Positions 54,530 to 64,000 are shown, numbered from the stretch's first letter. The stretch is 64,000 nucleotides of DNA from G963701675 sp963701675 (GCA_963701675.1 OY969623.1:4278001-4342000); one strand, 5' to 3'. The notes: a model not told the origin generated them from the letters alone. Made by a program: numbers and translations.

Positions 54530-55345
54530 TTACTTCTTTTCCGCTGCGACTTCGCCGTTCTGGGAATTGCCGAAGTAGGTCTTGATCTCCTGGGTGAGTT
54601 CCTTGGCCGACTTCGTTTTCTTCTGGCCGATGATGTTCTCGCCGTCAAATTCGTCGTGCAGTTGGACGGCGGTCTTCTCGACCTTCAGCCGATTGCGGAG
54701 CTCGGTCAGCGTGGCCTTGCACTTGTCGAGGCTGGTGTTGTTGACGCAGTACTTGCTCTTCGCCTGGACGGCGCGAAGTTCCTTCAGTTCGGCCTCGATG
54801 CGCGCCACTTCCAATTCCATGTGTTGCTTCTGGGTCCGCATCGTCCCCAGTTGTTGCCGTGCCGCTTCGAGCTCTCGTTCACGAGCTTCGAGGAGTTTTT
54901 CCTTGCTCTTTAGCTCGGCTTCCGTTTGCTGATAGGCGGTGAAGTCGGTATCGAGCTTGTCCTTCAGTCGACCCGCGGTCCAATCCCTGCCGCGATAACT
55001 CACGGTTGTCGCGCCGCTTTCAAGCTCCTTCGACATCGTAAAGATGTTCGTCTGTTGAGTTTCCAGACGGGCGCGAGTTTCCACGACGTCTTGTCGTAGG
55101 GTATCCACCGAAACCGTCATTTCGGCGATGGCGCTGATGTTCTTCTTCATGTCGGGCACCAGCTGCGCCACTTGGTGCCGAAGCCGTTCGATATCGAATT
55201 CGAGCGGGACTTGTTTCTTGACCGCGGAACGAACTTTGCTGAACGCGGCCGCGGGGTAGCTGCTCAGCCCTGCCCAGCTGAGGACCATTAATCCACCCGC
55301 CACGATGGCGGCACCGAGCGTAACCTTTTTGACTAATCGGAACAT
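54530..55345 (-). CDS. coiled-coil membrane-anchored protein
   Basis: 271 residues. An N-terminal helix (AAIVAGGLMVLSWAGLSSYP) anchors it. Most of the rest is predicted coiled coil with heptad spacing (FDIERLRHQVAQLVPDMKKN, EAELKSKEKLLEARERELEAARQ, ELEVARIEAELKELRAV). Two cysteines sit in a short loop (KYCVNNTSLDKCKA). It is in the same direction as the FHA and kinase genes. No enzymatic motif; likely structural or an adaptor. Confidence 0.78.
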   Translation of the reverse strand: MFRLVKKVTLGAAIVAGGLMVLSWAGLSSYPAAAFSKVRSAVKKQVPLEFDIERLRHQVAQLVPDMKKNISAIAEMTVSVDTLRQDVVETRARLETQQTNIFTMSKELESGATTVSYRGRDWTAGRLKDKLDTDFTAYQQTEAELKSKEKLLEARERELEAARQQLGTMRTQKQHMELEVARIEAELKELRAVQAKSKYCVNNTSLDKCKATLTELRNRLKVEKTAVQLHDEFDGENIIGQKKTKSAKELTQEIKTYFGNSQNGEVAAEKK

Positions 55346-55451
55346 GATGCGTAACCCTCATTTAGAAAAGGAGTTGAGTTCAATGGAATCAACGGCCCCC
55401 CCGAGGCCGTTTCTCCGCCTGAGTGGTTATTCGCCGTCTTGCCGGCAGGAT

Positions 55452-56075
55452 TTAGGATTTTTGCGCGGATTTGGTCGAAAGGTTCGTCAAAGTGGGTTGC
55501 ACCCGGTCCCGGTAAGGTTGGATTTTCTCATGAAGGAGCCGGACGAACTGTTCGAGAAACGGAAGGTACTCTGTTCCCGCAATGGCGTGGATTTCTTCGA
55601 TGAGCCTCCGTTTGCGTTCGATGATGTCGACAAAGTGATCGACACCAAATCGCGTCAAAGGGCCTCCGGTACCTTGAAGGGACAAAAGTTCGTCGGTTTC
55701 CTCCGCCGTTAACTGCTTGGCCCGTTCGGGGTTACGCTCCGTCCACGCCAGAAGCTCTGGCTGCGTGGCCACCTCATAAAGGACGCGCGCATCGCCGTTT
55801 CTCTCCATCACCTCGTGTGATCGCACCCGCTGAAGAAGCTCATCCAGCGGGGCATGATTGAGCTCATTGACCGTGAGATGGAGCGCCTCGGCACATCGCC
55901 TAATGGTCCCTTTTCGCAGCTGGCGATGAAGGACCGGCTGGAGGATCTGGCGCACCGTGTGCCGATTCAAATGGGCCGCACGGGCGAAATCCTCCTGATT
56001 CCACCCCCGCTCCTCAACCAACCGGGCAATCCGGAAAGCCGGATCGGGCCTTTCCACGGAGGCATGGTCGTTCAT
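55452..56075 (-). CDS. helix-turn-helix (XRE-like) DNA-binding protein
   Basis: 207 residues from ATG 56075. Residues 10-75 form an HTH of the phage-repressor type (VEERGWNQEDFARAAHLNRHTVRQIL, ALHLTVNELNH). The remaining 130 residues are helical and charged with no recognised domain (TAEETDELLSLQGTGG, VDHFVDIIERKRRLIEEIH). Probably a transcription regulator; target unknown. The 106 bases between it and the coiled-coil gene hold no gene. Confidence 0.78.
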   Translation of the reverse strand: MNDHASVERPDPAFRIARLVEERGWNQEDFARAAHLNRHTVRQILQPVLHRQLRKGTIRRCAEALHLTVNELNHAPLDELLQRVRSHEVMERNGDARVLYEVATQPELLAWTERNPERAKQLTAEETDELLSLQGTGGPLTRFGVDHFVDIIERKRRLIEEIHAIAGTEYLPFLEQFVRLLHEKIQPYRDRVQPTLTNLSTKSAQKS

Positions 56076-56375
56076 AGTGTTTCGATTGTAACTCTTGAGG
56101 AATTGCGGTCAAAGGTCCGTTGAGCGTTCGATGGGCGCTACTTCCAAGCGAAACCTCAGATGTACTACAATCCGTGTCATGCAAGAAACAGTGGCGCGAC
56201 GCGCGAACAACGGCTCACCGGAAAGCACGGACGTGCGACTTCTTCCATTTTCTCATGTAGCCGCGGCGTTGTGGCCCGCGGGTAGTGAATCAAAGCTACG
56301 CGAACGGGTATCGAAACTTTAGTCGTCTTCCCGACGTGAAGGTCGAAATCCTGGCCTAGCACCGTAATGTGGCGC
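56076..56375. other. intergenic stretch of 300 bases, no gene recognised
   Basis: Between the HTH gene and the end of the DUF1559 gene. Short open frames here have no start-site support or protein-like composition. No clear promoter hexamers or hairpin were found. Confidence 0.5.
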
Positions 56376-57401
56376 TTAGAATTCACCACCCACCTCGCCG
56401 CCGCCGCGCGTTCCGAGCGCACGCCAAACGGACTGCGTGACAGCTTTGGTCGTCGGCCGCACAGCGCCGTCCATGAGCAGGACATTCACCACTCCGCTGG
56501 TGTGGTAGCTGCGTGCGGTGATGGCCGCGTATGTCAGCGCCGTCGCGCTATTCCCTTCCTGTCTTGAGTTGTAATCAATGTCGTAATCAACGCCCTGGTA
56601 CGTAAGCGGCACCTTTGTGTTCGGCGGGAACACGGTGGTGATGCCGCTGTGGTGTACGCGTCCGTCGGGCCATTCGGTATGGCCGGTATTGTCGTTGAGA
56701 TTCGGGCCAAGTTTGTAGGTCCCGCCCGAGACCAACCCGGCGATGCTCTCGGGCGTGCTTGGCGGAATGGGGCCCGGATCGGCGGTGTTGCGCACATACG
56801 ACGTGAAGGCCTTCACTTCACTGGCACAAAAGGTGTTGCTGGTTCCATCGGTGATGGCGCCAATGCGGGTGTATGAGTTCGGAAAGAAGACGCCGTCGCC
56901 GCCGACTCCGTTGGCGGGGTTGTAAACAAACCACGTCCCGAAGTTGAATCCATAAGTCTGCGGATAGACGTAAGGTGCGTTGTTTGCATCGACGCGAACA
57001 CGATCGTTGAGCTCGCTGGGGCAGACATAGATCGGAATCCGCGTCTTTGGAACTCCGGTATTACCTTGCGCATCCCATGCGGCTTCGAGATTTATGAGGG
57101 CGTAGGCGTTCCCATGTTCGACGTAGGGCAAAATGCGCGCGTGTAAGGACCAAGAGCCGTTATTGCTGTCGAATGTTGTCCCCGGTTTGTGCACCAGGCT
57201 GGGCGGGAAACACGAATGCGTGGACTCGTAGTTCAGCATGGCAATGCCGATTTGCTTGAGGTTATTCGCGCACTTCGTTCGGTTAGCCGCCTCACGCACC
57301 CGTTGCACGGCCGGCAACAACAGGGCGATCAAGATGCCGATGATCGCGATCACAACCAACAGTTCGATCAAGGTGAACGCAGCACGCTTTCCCGTTAACA
57401 T
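56376..57401 (-). CDS. DUF1559 pilin-like protein
   Basis: 341 residues from ATG 57401, which follows GGAGG. The N-terminus is a type IV pilin/pseudopilin leader: basic MLTGKR, then FTLIELLVVIAIIGILIALL with the conserved Glu at position +5 of the mature protein, so prepilin peptidase should cut before the Phe. The family pattern NLKQIGIAMLNYESTHSCFP follows, and the C-terminal HTSGVVNVLLMDGAVRPTT (an H-x-G-G-x-N-x-x-xxDG type ending) is diagnostic. Such genes are numerous in planctomycetes; function is not established. Confidence 0.95.
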   Translation of the reverse strand: MLTGKRAAFTLIELLVVIAIIGILIALLLPAVQRVREAANRTKCANNLKQIGIAMLNYESTHSCFPPSLVHKPGTTFDSNNGSWSLHARILPYVEHGNAYALINLEAAWDAQGNTGVPKTRIPIYVCPSELNDRVRVDANNAPYVYPQTYGFNFGTWFVYNPANGVGGDGVFFPNSYTRIGAITDGTSNTFCASEVKAFTSYVRNTADPGPIPPSTPESIAGLVSGGTYKLGPNLNDNTGHTEWPDGRVHHSGITTVFPPNTKVPLTYQGVDYDIDYNSRQEGNSATALTYAAITARSYHTSGVVNVLLMDGAVRPTTKAVTQSVWRALGTRGGGEVGGEF

Positions 57402-57570
57402 CGAAACCTCCAGCGATGAATTGGCGTCTCTACGCATGTCTCGGGTGCAATTCCAAGACGACCGCACAGCGGGCTTCTAACCGCATCCGTGCGTTTGCGA
57501 CGGCTCCAATCGTGAGCTAGGTTAGGTTTATCTTAGTGTTTCTCACTCCGCAGCGACTGAAGGACACCCC

Positions 57571-58407
57571 ATGAATGTCGCGTTGAGCCCCGACGACCCT
57601 GGGTTTGTTGACATTCACCAGTTAAGGTTGGAGCACTGTTGGCAGGACGTCGGGAAAGCGCTCACCAAAATCCTTGTCGGTCACCTGCTCATTATCCTCG
57701 GAACAATCACAAGCGCCGGCCTCATCGCCTTGTTTGTGATCAGCCTGACCAAGAAAGACGGCAAGGGAGTGAACCTTGCCTTTGAAGCCGTGTGTTGGCT
57801 CGCGGTGGGATTACTCTGCATCTGCGTCCTATGGGGCTATGGCAAGATCTTGCTTGGCCAGTGGATGTGTCTGAAGTATGCGCCGGAACGGTGTGGAGCA
57901 CGCTGGGTGATGTTTGCGTGCATCACGTGCATGCTCATGGGACCGACGTGCAACACGATTTGCTCATTCGGCGGCGTCCAGCAAGCGGCCGACTTTCGTC
58001 GTGGTCCGCGCGACTTCAAAATGCCCAAGTTCGATCCCAGCGTGCGCAACATGCAGATTGGCTGCAGCGCCATCAGCCTCCTGAGTTATGTCCTATTCAT
58101 GATCTTTCTCCGTTCCGTTGCCCGCTGCTTTGGAGACACCGGCCGGGCCACCCACGTAGTCATCTTCCTGCTCGTGCAAGCGGCCCTGTTCGCCCTCTCG
58201 GTCTTTATCGTCTATGACACCATCGAGGAGCAGAAACTGCGCTTTGACCCGGAAATCCTCATGTTTCTGGGAATTGGTTGGCTCGTTTCGGGTATCTGGT
58301 ACTTGTACTTGATCTTCAGCATCCGCATGTGCATCAAGGAAGGATTGCAATGGCTACAGTCCCCGCTCGAGTCTTCGGCATACGAATGGCAAACGAGCAT
58401 GAGTTGA
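57571..58407 (+). CDS. hypothetical multi-pass membrane protein
   Basis: 278 residues from ATG 57571 after GAAGGA. About six hydrophobic helices, for example ILVGHLLIILGTITSAGLIALF, AVCWLAVGLLCICVLWGYG, VVIFLLVQAALFALSVFIVY and MFLGIGWLVSGIWYLYLIF. Several Cys residues occur in one stretch (MFACITCMLMGPTCNTIC). No family recognised. Convergent with the next gene, 9 bases apart. Confidence 0.75.
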   Translation: MNVALSPDDPGFVDIHQLRLEHCWQDVGKALTKILVGHLLIILGTITSAGLIALFVISLTKKDGKGVNLAFEAVCWLAVGLLCICVLWGYGKILLGQWMCLKYAPERCGARWVMFACITCMLMGPTCNTICSFGGVQQAADFRRGPRDFKMPKFDPSVRNMQIGCSAISLLSYVLFMIFLRSVARCFGDTGRATHVVIFLLVQAALFALSVFIVYDTIEEQKLRFDPEILMFLGIGWLVSGIWYLYLIFSIRMCIKEGLQWLQSPLESSAYEWQTSMS

Positions 58408-58416
58408 GCGTGCGGA

Positions 58417-60543
58417 TCATTTCTTATCTTCGCCTTCGGTCAGCGCCCTGAATCTCACCGGCAAAGGCGATTGCCAAAGCTGGTAATTCGTACCGGCGAC
58501 TTTGGCAGTGATGAAATGTTGGCCTCCGTCTTTCAAGACGTCCGGAGTTGGAAGCGAGAATCCGTGATGGCCCGTGCCTATGCGGCGGTCAAGCAAACCT
58601 TCCTTATCGAAAGCATCGGCCGTCACTGTCGCTGCTAATTTGCCGTCGAAGTAGAGATCGACCTGAGCGGGAGCATGTGGATTCTCCTTCAGGCGGGCCC
58701 AGCCATGGATGTTATTGGCGTCGGCAAATACGACGCCGACCATTTCGTGAGTGTCGGGAGGTTGAGTTCGTTGGTGCCGCCATTGCACGAATAAGACCGC
58801 CGACAGGAGCGACAGCCCTGCGGCCAAGGCTGTTCGGGTAAAGCGACGACGTGACTCGGCCGGAGCCCAATCTCGCCTTAGCCGTGCCGTCAAATCGCCA
58901 CCAATTCTCTGCACACCGTCGGCCCACAGCCATGCGGCCACGATCGTGAACGATACGACGGCCGGCAAGAGGTAACGAATGTCGGTGCCCGGAAACATGG
59001 ATGCGTCAAACAACACAAACACCATCGTCCGGGCCGCACCATAAGCACCGAAGAGCACCGCGGGCAACAGATAGTATGGCCAGCGCACCGAGGCGGCAGG
59101 AAGCACCAGTACGATTGCCGAAACGAGAAAGGCGGTTGCGAACCATGGCTCCTGTGTCGGCAAGTAGGCCGTCCACAGCAGGTGCCGAATTCGCCCACGC
59201 GCACCGGATTCCGACATGCTGCGATCGGCGCAACGTCGAGCCACGCGATCGAACAACCGTTGAGATTCCGGTCGCAGATCGTCGTCGGCTTGGGGCAGTT
59301 CGTCTCCTGGGTATGCCCAAATGGAAAACCACACCGTGCGCCAACTCGGCCATACTCGCGACAGGTACACTTCGGGATCCGGATGGACTGACCAACCGCC
59401 GATCGGCGGCAGACGCCGCGTCGGCAGATCGGCGCGGGTGATTTCGTCGGCCACCCGGCCGTAAAACTCTTCCGATGCGGTGGCGGATTTGCAATGGCCC
59501 GCCGCGTCTGCAGCCTGACGCAGACAAAGCACGAACCATCCGCCGCTGTACTCAAGCAGTGGTATGTCTTGCGTCGACGCCCAGCTTGGGTTGTTGGCTT
59601 CCCAGATCGAACCTTCGAGCCACGGCTCTAGTTCGCGAAAACTCGGACTGACTTCGTAGGCGCGCAGCCGCATGTCGCGGGTGATGGACACGTACGCCAA
59701 TGGTTGATCCGGTTTGATGCGAAGCAACGCTTGATAGGCGCGGCGAAAATTCGGCGCACGCATGTCTGTGAGGGAAAAGACACCCCATCGCGCGTAATTC
59801 GCCCCCATGAACGCCAGGGTGATTACCGCCAAGATTCCCAGCGGCGGAATCCATTCCACTGTCCAAGCGCGGAGGCAGCCGCCAATGGTATCCCGTCGCC
59901 TCCATTCCGTCACGGCGCCGACCATCAAAACCAGACCGATCACGATGAGCGCCAGCTCGCGTTCTTGCCGGGTGTTCCAAAATAGTCCCAACACCAATCC
60001 CGTGACCAGCCAGCGGCGCCAGCGACCGGGTTCGCCGCTGCGTTTCAATTGCCACAGAAGGGCCGCAGCGGAAAGCAAGAGAAGCGATGTGTAGATCGAA
60101 TCATGGACCGATCGTCGAAACACGTACGCGGGAAGCGGATGGATCGTAGCGGCAGCGAACACAACCAATCCAACCCAGGCACTTGATTGACGGTACACCA
60201 GGCACGCCGAGAGCACCGCCGCGGCGATGAAATAGAACGCAAGGTGTGCGAGGTACAACGGAATCCCAAGCCGATGCGTTAGCGCCACGAACAGCGGGTA
60301 CGGCGGCTCCTTGAGGAAGGATGCGACGGATGAGTACGGTTCTCCGCCGTCGAACCAATACGCATGTTCGCCGCGATGCAGGAACCAAGCATCGTCGTAC
60401 GGACTCTGCGTGCAGATGATGTCGTAATCCGCAACCACCCAAAAGTTGAATAATGCAATGAAAGCGCCGATCGCGATGACGCCGGCCTTTTGTCCCCCAC
60501 GCCGTGTCGGCGTATCGCCTGTTCTGGACCATGGCTCACACAC
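58417..60543 (-). CDS. glycosyltransferase-like integral membrane protein with C-terminal beta domain
   Basis: 708 residues, start GTG 60543. About ten membrane helices in a pattern like the ArnT/PMT-type (GT-C) enzymes, with acidic residues after the first helix (DYDIICTQSPYDDAWFLHRG), which in that class bind metal or the lipid-linked sugar. The soluble C-terminal 110 residues carry NIHGWARLKENPHAPAQVDL, ADAFDKEGLLDRRIGTGHHG and FSLPTPDVLKDGGQHFI. The same pattern recurs at the end of the next gene. GT-C membership is inferred from topology and is not certain; a sugar donor or acceptor cannot be named. Confidence 0.72.
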   Translation of the reverse strand: MCEPWSRTGDTPTRRGGQKAGVIAIGAFIALFNFWVVADYDIICTQSPYDDAWFLHRGEHAYWFDGGEPYSSVASFLKEPPYPLFVALTHRLGIPLYLAHLAFYFIAAAVLSACLVYRQSSAWVGLVVFAAATIHPLPAYVFRRSVHDSIYTSLLLLSAAALLWQLKRSGEPGRWRRWLVTGLVLGLFWNTRQERELALIVIGLVLMVGAVTEWRRRDTIGGCLRAWTVEWIPPLGILAVITLAFMGANYARWGVFSLTDMRAPNFRRAYQALLRIKPDQPLAYVSITRDMRLRAYEVSPSFRELEPWLEGSIWEANNPSWASTQDIPLLEYSGGWFVLCLRQAADAAGHCKSATASEEFYGRVADEITRADLPTRRLPPIGGWSVHPDPEVYLSRVWPSWRTVWFSIWAYPGDELPQADDDLRPESQRLFDRVARRCADRSMSESGARGRIRHLLWTAYLPTQEPWFATAFLVSAIVLVLPAASVRWPYYLLPAVLFGAYGAARTMVFVLFDASMFPGTDIRYLLPAVVSFTIVAAWLWADGVQRIGGDLTARLRRDWAPAESRRRFTRTALAAGLSLLSAVLFVQWRHQRTQPPDTHEMVGVVFADANNIHGWARLKENPHAPAQVDLYFDGKLAATVTADAFDKEGLLDRRIGTGHHGFSLPTPDVLKDGGQHFITAKVAGTNYQLWQSPLPVRFRALTEGEDKK

Positions 60544-60567
60544 TATTCGTGCATTTCTCCAAAGCGG

Positions 60568-62652
60568 CTAGCGCGTTTTTCCAGGATATGGTTTGGGTGA
60601 TCCAGGCACATTCAGCGCGGTCCCGGTGACACGCACGGCCACACTGTGCGGCTTACCGTCTTTCAATGCCGCCGGCGTCGGCAGACTGAAACCGTGACGC
60701 CCGTCGCCGATTCCCAGGGCACGCAAGTCTTCTCGAAATTCATCCGCGGTGATCGTGGCGATGATGTCACGGCCGTCGAGTATGTCTACCTTTAAGGGTT
60801 CGTTGGGTCGAGTCGGGTCCCACACCCAGCCGGCGAGGTAATCCGCATTCACCGTGTCAAACACACCCTGAATAGACTTTTCGGCGCCCTTAGCGAGGAA
60901 TGCGACTCGCTCCAATCGAAACACGGATGGGTTATCCGCCGGGTCGATGCGAAACTCATCAATGATTTCGTCCACCAGAATGGTGCGTGAGCAAGGCTTC
61001 TGCGCCGTATTCTGTTGCCAAGTGCGGAAACGGTCGCCTGAAACAAAGTCGGAAGCTCCGCGAGATTGCCAGTAGAATTCGCAGGTTTCGGGGTTTCGGC
61101 TACTTTCATACGAGAAAATGAGCCGGATCGCGTAGATGTGTTGCGGTTCGTCGAGCGTAAACACGACGTAAGGGTCCCTTCCGGCCCCTGTTAAAACGTC
61201 GTCGTGCCAACTCGCATTGTTCGTTCGTTTGAATGAAAACGTTACGGGTATCTCGACAAGATTCGGTGCGTTCAATGCTCGAAAAATCGGATAGCCCGCG
61301 CTATGCAATTGCCTTAACGCCGGTTCCCAGAAGATGCCCGCATGTTCGGCGCCGAACAGAAACGACACGTGACGGTCGGCGAGTTCAGGAAGGATGGTTC
61401 CGCCGTTTACGTCATCGACGAATGCTGTCATTCTTTGTTTATGATCGGCAAAGAATTCTCGGCTCCAGTTCAAATTGAGCGCGAGCATCATGCACATTCC
61501 CGCAAAGACGGCGACTCGAACGAACTGCCCGAAGGCCGCCGGGGCGTAGAGTCGCCATGCGAAGTAACCGGCTAACAGGGCGGGGACCCCGAAGATGGCG
61601 TACCAATGCGAGAGGCCGGCAGTCTGCCCGCCGTAAGCCCGGCCCCAGCCTAGGCCCAAGGCAAGCGGGAAAACGGCAGCGGTGATGAAAAGTAGTCCGG
61701 TGATGCGATACGTTGCGGCCGGCCAACGAAACCACGAGATCACCAACACCAAACAACTGGCAATAAGGAACGCGATTATGACCGCCGCCTTCGCCTTCCA
61801 CACATAGTTGGCGCCCGGACCGACACTGACGGAAAGGAACTGGACGGCCGTGCGGAGTGTTGCATCCAGGCCGGGGCTTTTCGGCATGTGCGGCGGCTTC
61901 TTCAATCCCAAGAAGTACAAACCAAGAAACGCCACGGCCGCAGCCGCCATCACGGTTACTACGACGCCGTACCGTCGCCGTGGCGTATCACTAGACGAGA
62001 TGGAGCGAACAGCCCAAACGCCAAGCCAAACAGACATAGCAAGCAGGCAAGGCAAACCGCTTGGCCCCGAGAAGGGGAGCAAGAGCAGGCAAACACCGGC
62101 CACCAACGCCCACTTGGGCGATAACTCCGGGCCGCCGCGAACGACGGCAATGATAAGCAGGCCCAAAATCACGGAGGGAAGATTCTCCATGATTTGCCAC
62201 CACCATTGCAGGTTGTATCCCTGACCGAGATGCAACAAGAGGATCGGAATGATTGCATCGGTGTATGTAAGCCCGCCGGGGAGCTTTTGCGCCGTTCGGA
62301 CCATCGCCAACGCCAGCACACCGAGCAGGAAGACGTTAAGGTATACGCCGACCTTGAAGCTTCCGCTTAACTTGATCACCGTCGCCCAGACAAGCTTCGC
62401 CAGTGGGATGCGATGTTCGCCGTGCGGCTTCCACAACCATGCCGGCGTTAGCGGTTCGTCGCCGGCCAAAATAGAAATATGGGACCATTCGTCGATAAAG
62501 GGAACCGGATTTCCGTGGGTTCGCGCAAACCAGAATGCGGCAACGAATAGCGCTGCCCACGCGGAGTAGACAAAGACCGCTTCCGCCCATCCTTGTGTGC
62601 GCTTCGAGTTGATCTCGTGATAAGATTCGTTCAACGACGTTGCGCCGCTCAT
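60568..62652 (-). CDS. integral membrane protein with C-terminal beta domain, glycosyltransferase-like
   Basis: 694 residues from ATG 62652; a TTG nine codons upstream is less likely. About ten helices in the first 420 residues, with NPVPFIDEWSHISIL after the first helix, again acidic as in GT-C type enzymes. A soluble part of about 270 residues follows. Its last 100 residues (LAGWVWDPTRPNEPLKVDI, TADEFREDLRALGIGDGRHG, FSLPTPAALKDGKPHSVAV) match the tail of the neighbouring gene at 58417. The pair lies 24 bases apart, same direction, and probably arose by duplication or works on the same cell-surface polymer. Substrate unknown. Confidence 0.7.
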   Translation of the reverse strand: MSGATSLNESYHEINSKRTQGWAEAVFVYSAWAALFVAAFWFARTHGNPVPFIDEWSHISILAGDEPLTPAWLWKPHGEHRIPLAKLVWATVIKLSGSFKVGVYLNVFLLGVLALAMVRTAQKLPGGLTYTDAIIPILLLHLGQGYNLQWWWQIMENLPSVILGLLIIAVVRGGPELSPKWALVAGVCLLLLPFSGPSGLPCLLAMSVWLGVWAVRSISSSDTPRRRYGVVVTVMAAAAVAFLGLYFLGLKKPPHMPKSPGLDATLRTAVQFLSVSVGPGANYVWKAKAAVIIAFLIASCLVLVISWFRWPAATYRITGLLFITAAVFPLALGLGWGRAYGGQTAGLSHWYAIFGVPALLAGYFAWRLYAPAAFGQFVRVAVFAGMCMMLALNLNWSREFFADHKQRMTAFVDDVNGGTILPELADRHVSFLFGAEHAGIFWEPALRQLHSAGYPIFRALNAPNLVEIPVTFSFKRTNNASWHDDVLTGAGRDPYVVFTLDEPQHIYAIRLIFSYESSRNPETCEFYWQSRGASDFVSGDRFRTWQQNTAQKPCSRTILVDEIIDEFRIDPADNPSVFRLERVAFLAKGAEKSIQGVFDTVNADYLAGWVWDPTRPNEPLKVDILDGRDIIATITADEFREDLRALGIGDGRHGFSLPTPAALKDGKPHSVAVRVTGTALNVPGSPKPYPGKTR

Positions 62653-62795
62653 CGATTGCCGACTCACACGATGCCTCAACCTCCCGACGCAGCCGCCGAC
62701 GCCGGTGACAACGTCCGGTCATTCTACGAACTCACGAATTAGACAGCGAAGTCCGTACAATAACGCAACATTCCGTTCCGAAAGGGCCTCAACAC

Positions 62796-64000
62796 ATGTG
62801 CCGAATTCAATCCGTTCTCGCATTCGTGTGGCTTGGATTAACGACTACTTCCGTGGCTGCCGATCCGGCGCCGACCGACTTCCAGCCGGACCCACTTTCG
62901 GTTCAACGATACGGGCCGGCATACCGCTACCCGCAAGCGGGCTGGACCGTGCTCCATATCGAAGGCGAACCCTACGAACGCGGCTACCAGCACGGACGCT
63001 TGCTGACGAACGAGATCACAGCGTACCTTCGTTGCTCCGCCCAGATGCGCGGACACAAGGCGCCGGCCGAGGCGTGGAACAACACGCGCCTCCTCGTGAA
63101 CGCACTCTTCCTGCGAAGGTACGACAAGGAATACCTCGAAGAGATGAAGGGCATCGCGGACGGTGCCGCGGCGGCCGGGTCGAAGTTCGAAGGCCGTGCT
63201 GTCGACCTGCTCGACATCGTTGCCATGAATGCCTGGCCCGAGATCGAGACGTTGGACGGGGCGTTGGAAGCGACGCCGACCGGTTTGGAGGGGATTCGTT
63301 TCAAGCACGACCAGCCGCGGGCGATGCCTCCCGAAAAGGCGGAGCATTGCAGCGCCTTCGCAGCGACGGGACCTGCGACTGCTGACGGCAAAATTGTGTT
63401 CGGCCATATCACCATGTTCGGGCTGTATCCGTCGCTGTTTTACAACGTGTGGATCGACATCAAGCCCGCAAAGGGCCATCGTGTGCTCATGCAGACTTTC
63501 CCCGGCGGCATGAACAGCGGCATGGATTATTACATAAACGACGCCGGCTTAATGGTCAGCGAAACGACCATTGCCCAGACGCGCTTCGACATCACGGGAA
63601 AAGCGTTGGCGTCGCGCATCCGCAATGTCATGCAGTACGCGGATTCCATCGACAAGGCGATTGAGATTCTGAAAGACGGCAACAACGGCCTGTACACCAA
63701 CGAGTGGTTACTGGGCGATGCGAAGACCAACGAAATCGCGATGTTTGAACTCGGCACGCACAAAAGCAAGCTCTACCGCAGCAGCAAGAACGAGTGGTAC
63801 GGCGGCACCGAGGGGTTCTATTGGGGTTGCAACAACGCGAAAGACCTGGACGTACGTCTGGAAACCATCGCTAGTTTGAAGGACGCCCCCGCTAATTTGG
63901 TCTGGCGGCCGTCGAATCGAGACGAAATGTGGCAACGCCTCTACCACGAAAACAAAGGCAAGATCGACGTGGAATTCGGCAAACGCGCGTTCACGACGCC
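62796..64000 (+). CDS. exported C45-type Ntn hydrolase / phospholipase B-like protein (truncated by window end)
   Basis: Open from ATG 62796 to the end of the window, 401 codons without a stop. Signal peptide MCRIQSVLAFVWLGLTTTSVA. Then GWTVLHIEGEPYERGYQHGRLL, a family start with Tyr-Glu-Arg-Gly. The likely catalytic Cys is C185 in AEHCSAFAATGPATADGKIVFG; in C45 enzymes such a Cys becomes the N-terminal nucleophile after self-cleavage. Further marks: GGMNSGMDYYINDAGL and GLYTNEWLLGDAKTNEIAMFELG. It hydrolyses amide or ester bonds of an unknown substrate outside the cytoplasm. A phospholipase B-like assignment is the alternative. Confidence 0.85.
   Translation, partial: MCRIQSVLAFVWLGLTTTSVAADPAPTDFQPDPLSVQRYGPAYRYPQAGWTVLHIEGEPYERGYQHGRLLTNEITAYLRCSAQMRGHKAPAEAWNNTRLLVNALFLRRYDKEYLEEMKGIADGAAAAGSKFEGRAVDLLDIVAMNAWPEIETLDGALEATPTGLEGIRFKHDQPRAMPPEKAEHCSAFAATGPATADGKIVFGHITMFGLYPSLFYNVWIDIKPAKGHRVLMQTFPGGMNSGMDYYINDAGLMVSETTIAQTRFDITGKALASRIRNVMQYADSIDKAIEILKDGNNGLYTNEWLLGDAKTNEIAMFELGTHKSKLYRSSKNEWYGGTEGFYWGCNNAKDLDVRLETIASLKDAPANLVWRPSNRDEMWQRLYHENKGKIDVEFGKRAFTT

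Overview
The window looks like a planctomycete chromosome, most likely Gemmataceae or a close relative. This rests on gene content, not on a marker gene. It has a DUF1559 pilin-like protein, a WD40-fused Ser/Thr kinase with the typical planctomycete N-terminal region, a SpoVG with an inserted zinc ribbon, two surface proteins carrying the short RLExLExRxL N-terminal motif, an ECF sigma factor paired with a small Cys-containing partner, and many intergenic hairpins. No rRNA, tRNA, CRISPR array or transposase was seen.

Layout. (1) 1-20023: the 3' part of a large NRPS locus, two genes encoding six modules in view (C)-A-T / C-A-T / C-A-T-E* // C-A-T / C-A-T / C-A-T-TE. Five 1-2 base frame breaks lie in this and the next region (four in the NRPS, one in the fourth paralogue), plus a possible sixth at 41.8 kb. 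(2) 20076-30558: four paralogous exported proteins (LTxxQ-like helical N-terminal half, thioredoxin-like middle, conserved C-terminal domain) and a relict of a fifth. Three of them are interrupted by an in-frame TGA at the same alignment column. Each TGA is followed, 17 bases later, by the identical hairpin GAGAGC-GGGTCC-GCTCTC. The fourth paralogue has a sense codon there and lacks the hairpin. This is the standout observation: a tandem array of candidate selenoproteins with bacterial SECIS elements, between an NRPS and its probable exporter. A beta-propeller surface protein on the other strand splits the array. (3) 30707-32410: an ABC exporter of the cyclic-peptide type, the natural partner of the NRPS. 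(4) 32631-46546: small membrane proteins, a HAF-repeat protein, a class IV aminotransferase, mnmA, a WD40 kinase, a PQQ-like propeller, a BtuF-like protein, ispE-spoVG and an acyl-CoA synthetase. (5) 46788-57401: a folK-SDR fusion, an anti-sigma-like protein with its ECF sigma factor, a membrane protein, a Ser/Thr kinase, an FHA protein, a coiled-coil protein, an HTH protein and a DUF1559 protein. (6) 57571-64000: membrane proteins, two adjacent glycosyltransferase-like membrane proteins sharing a C-terminal domain, and the start of an exported C45/Ntn-type hydrolase.

The DNA is littered with two classes of short inverted elements: tandem heptamer arrays (GAATTCT, ATGAAGG, GATGAAC) usually in facing pairs, and perfect or near-perfect palindromes with shared cores (CAGACATTYCTGTCTG, TTAGCCGCG). 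Several have landed inside coding regions without breaking the frame.

All functions come from reading translated sequence and recognising family motifs. No database search was run.
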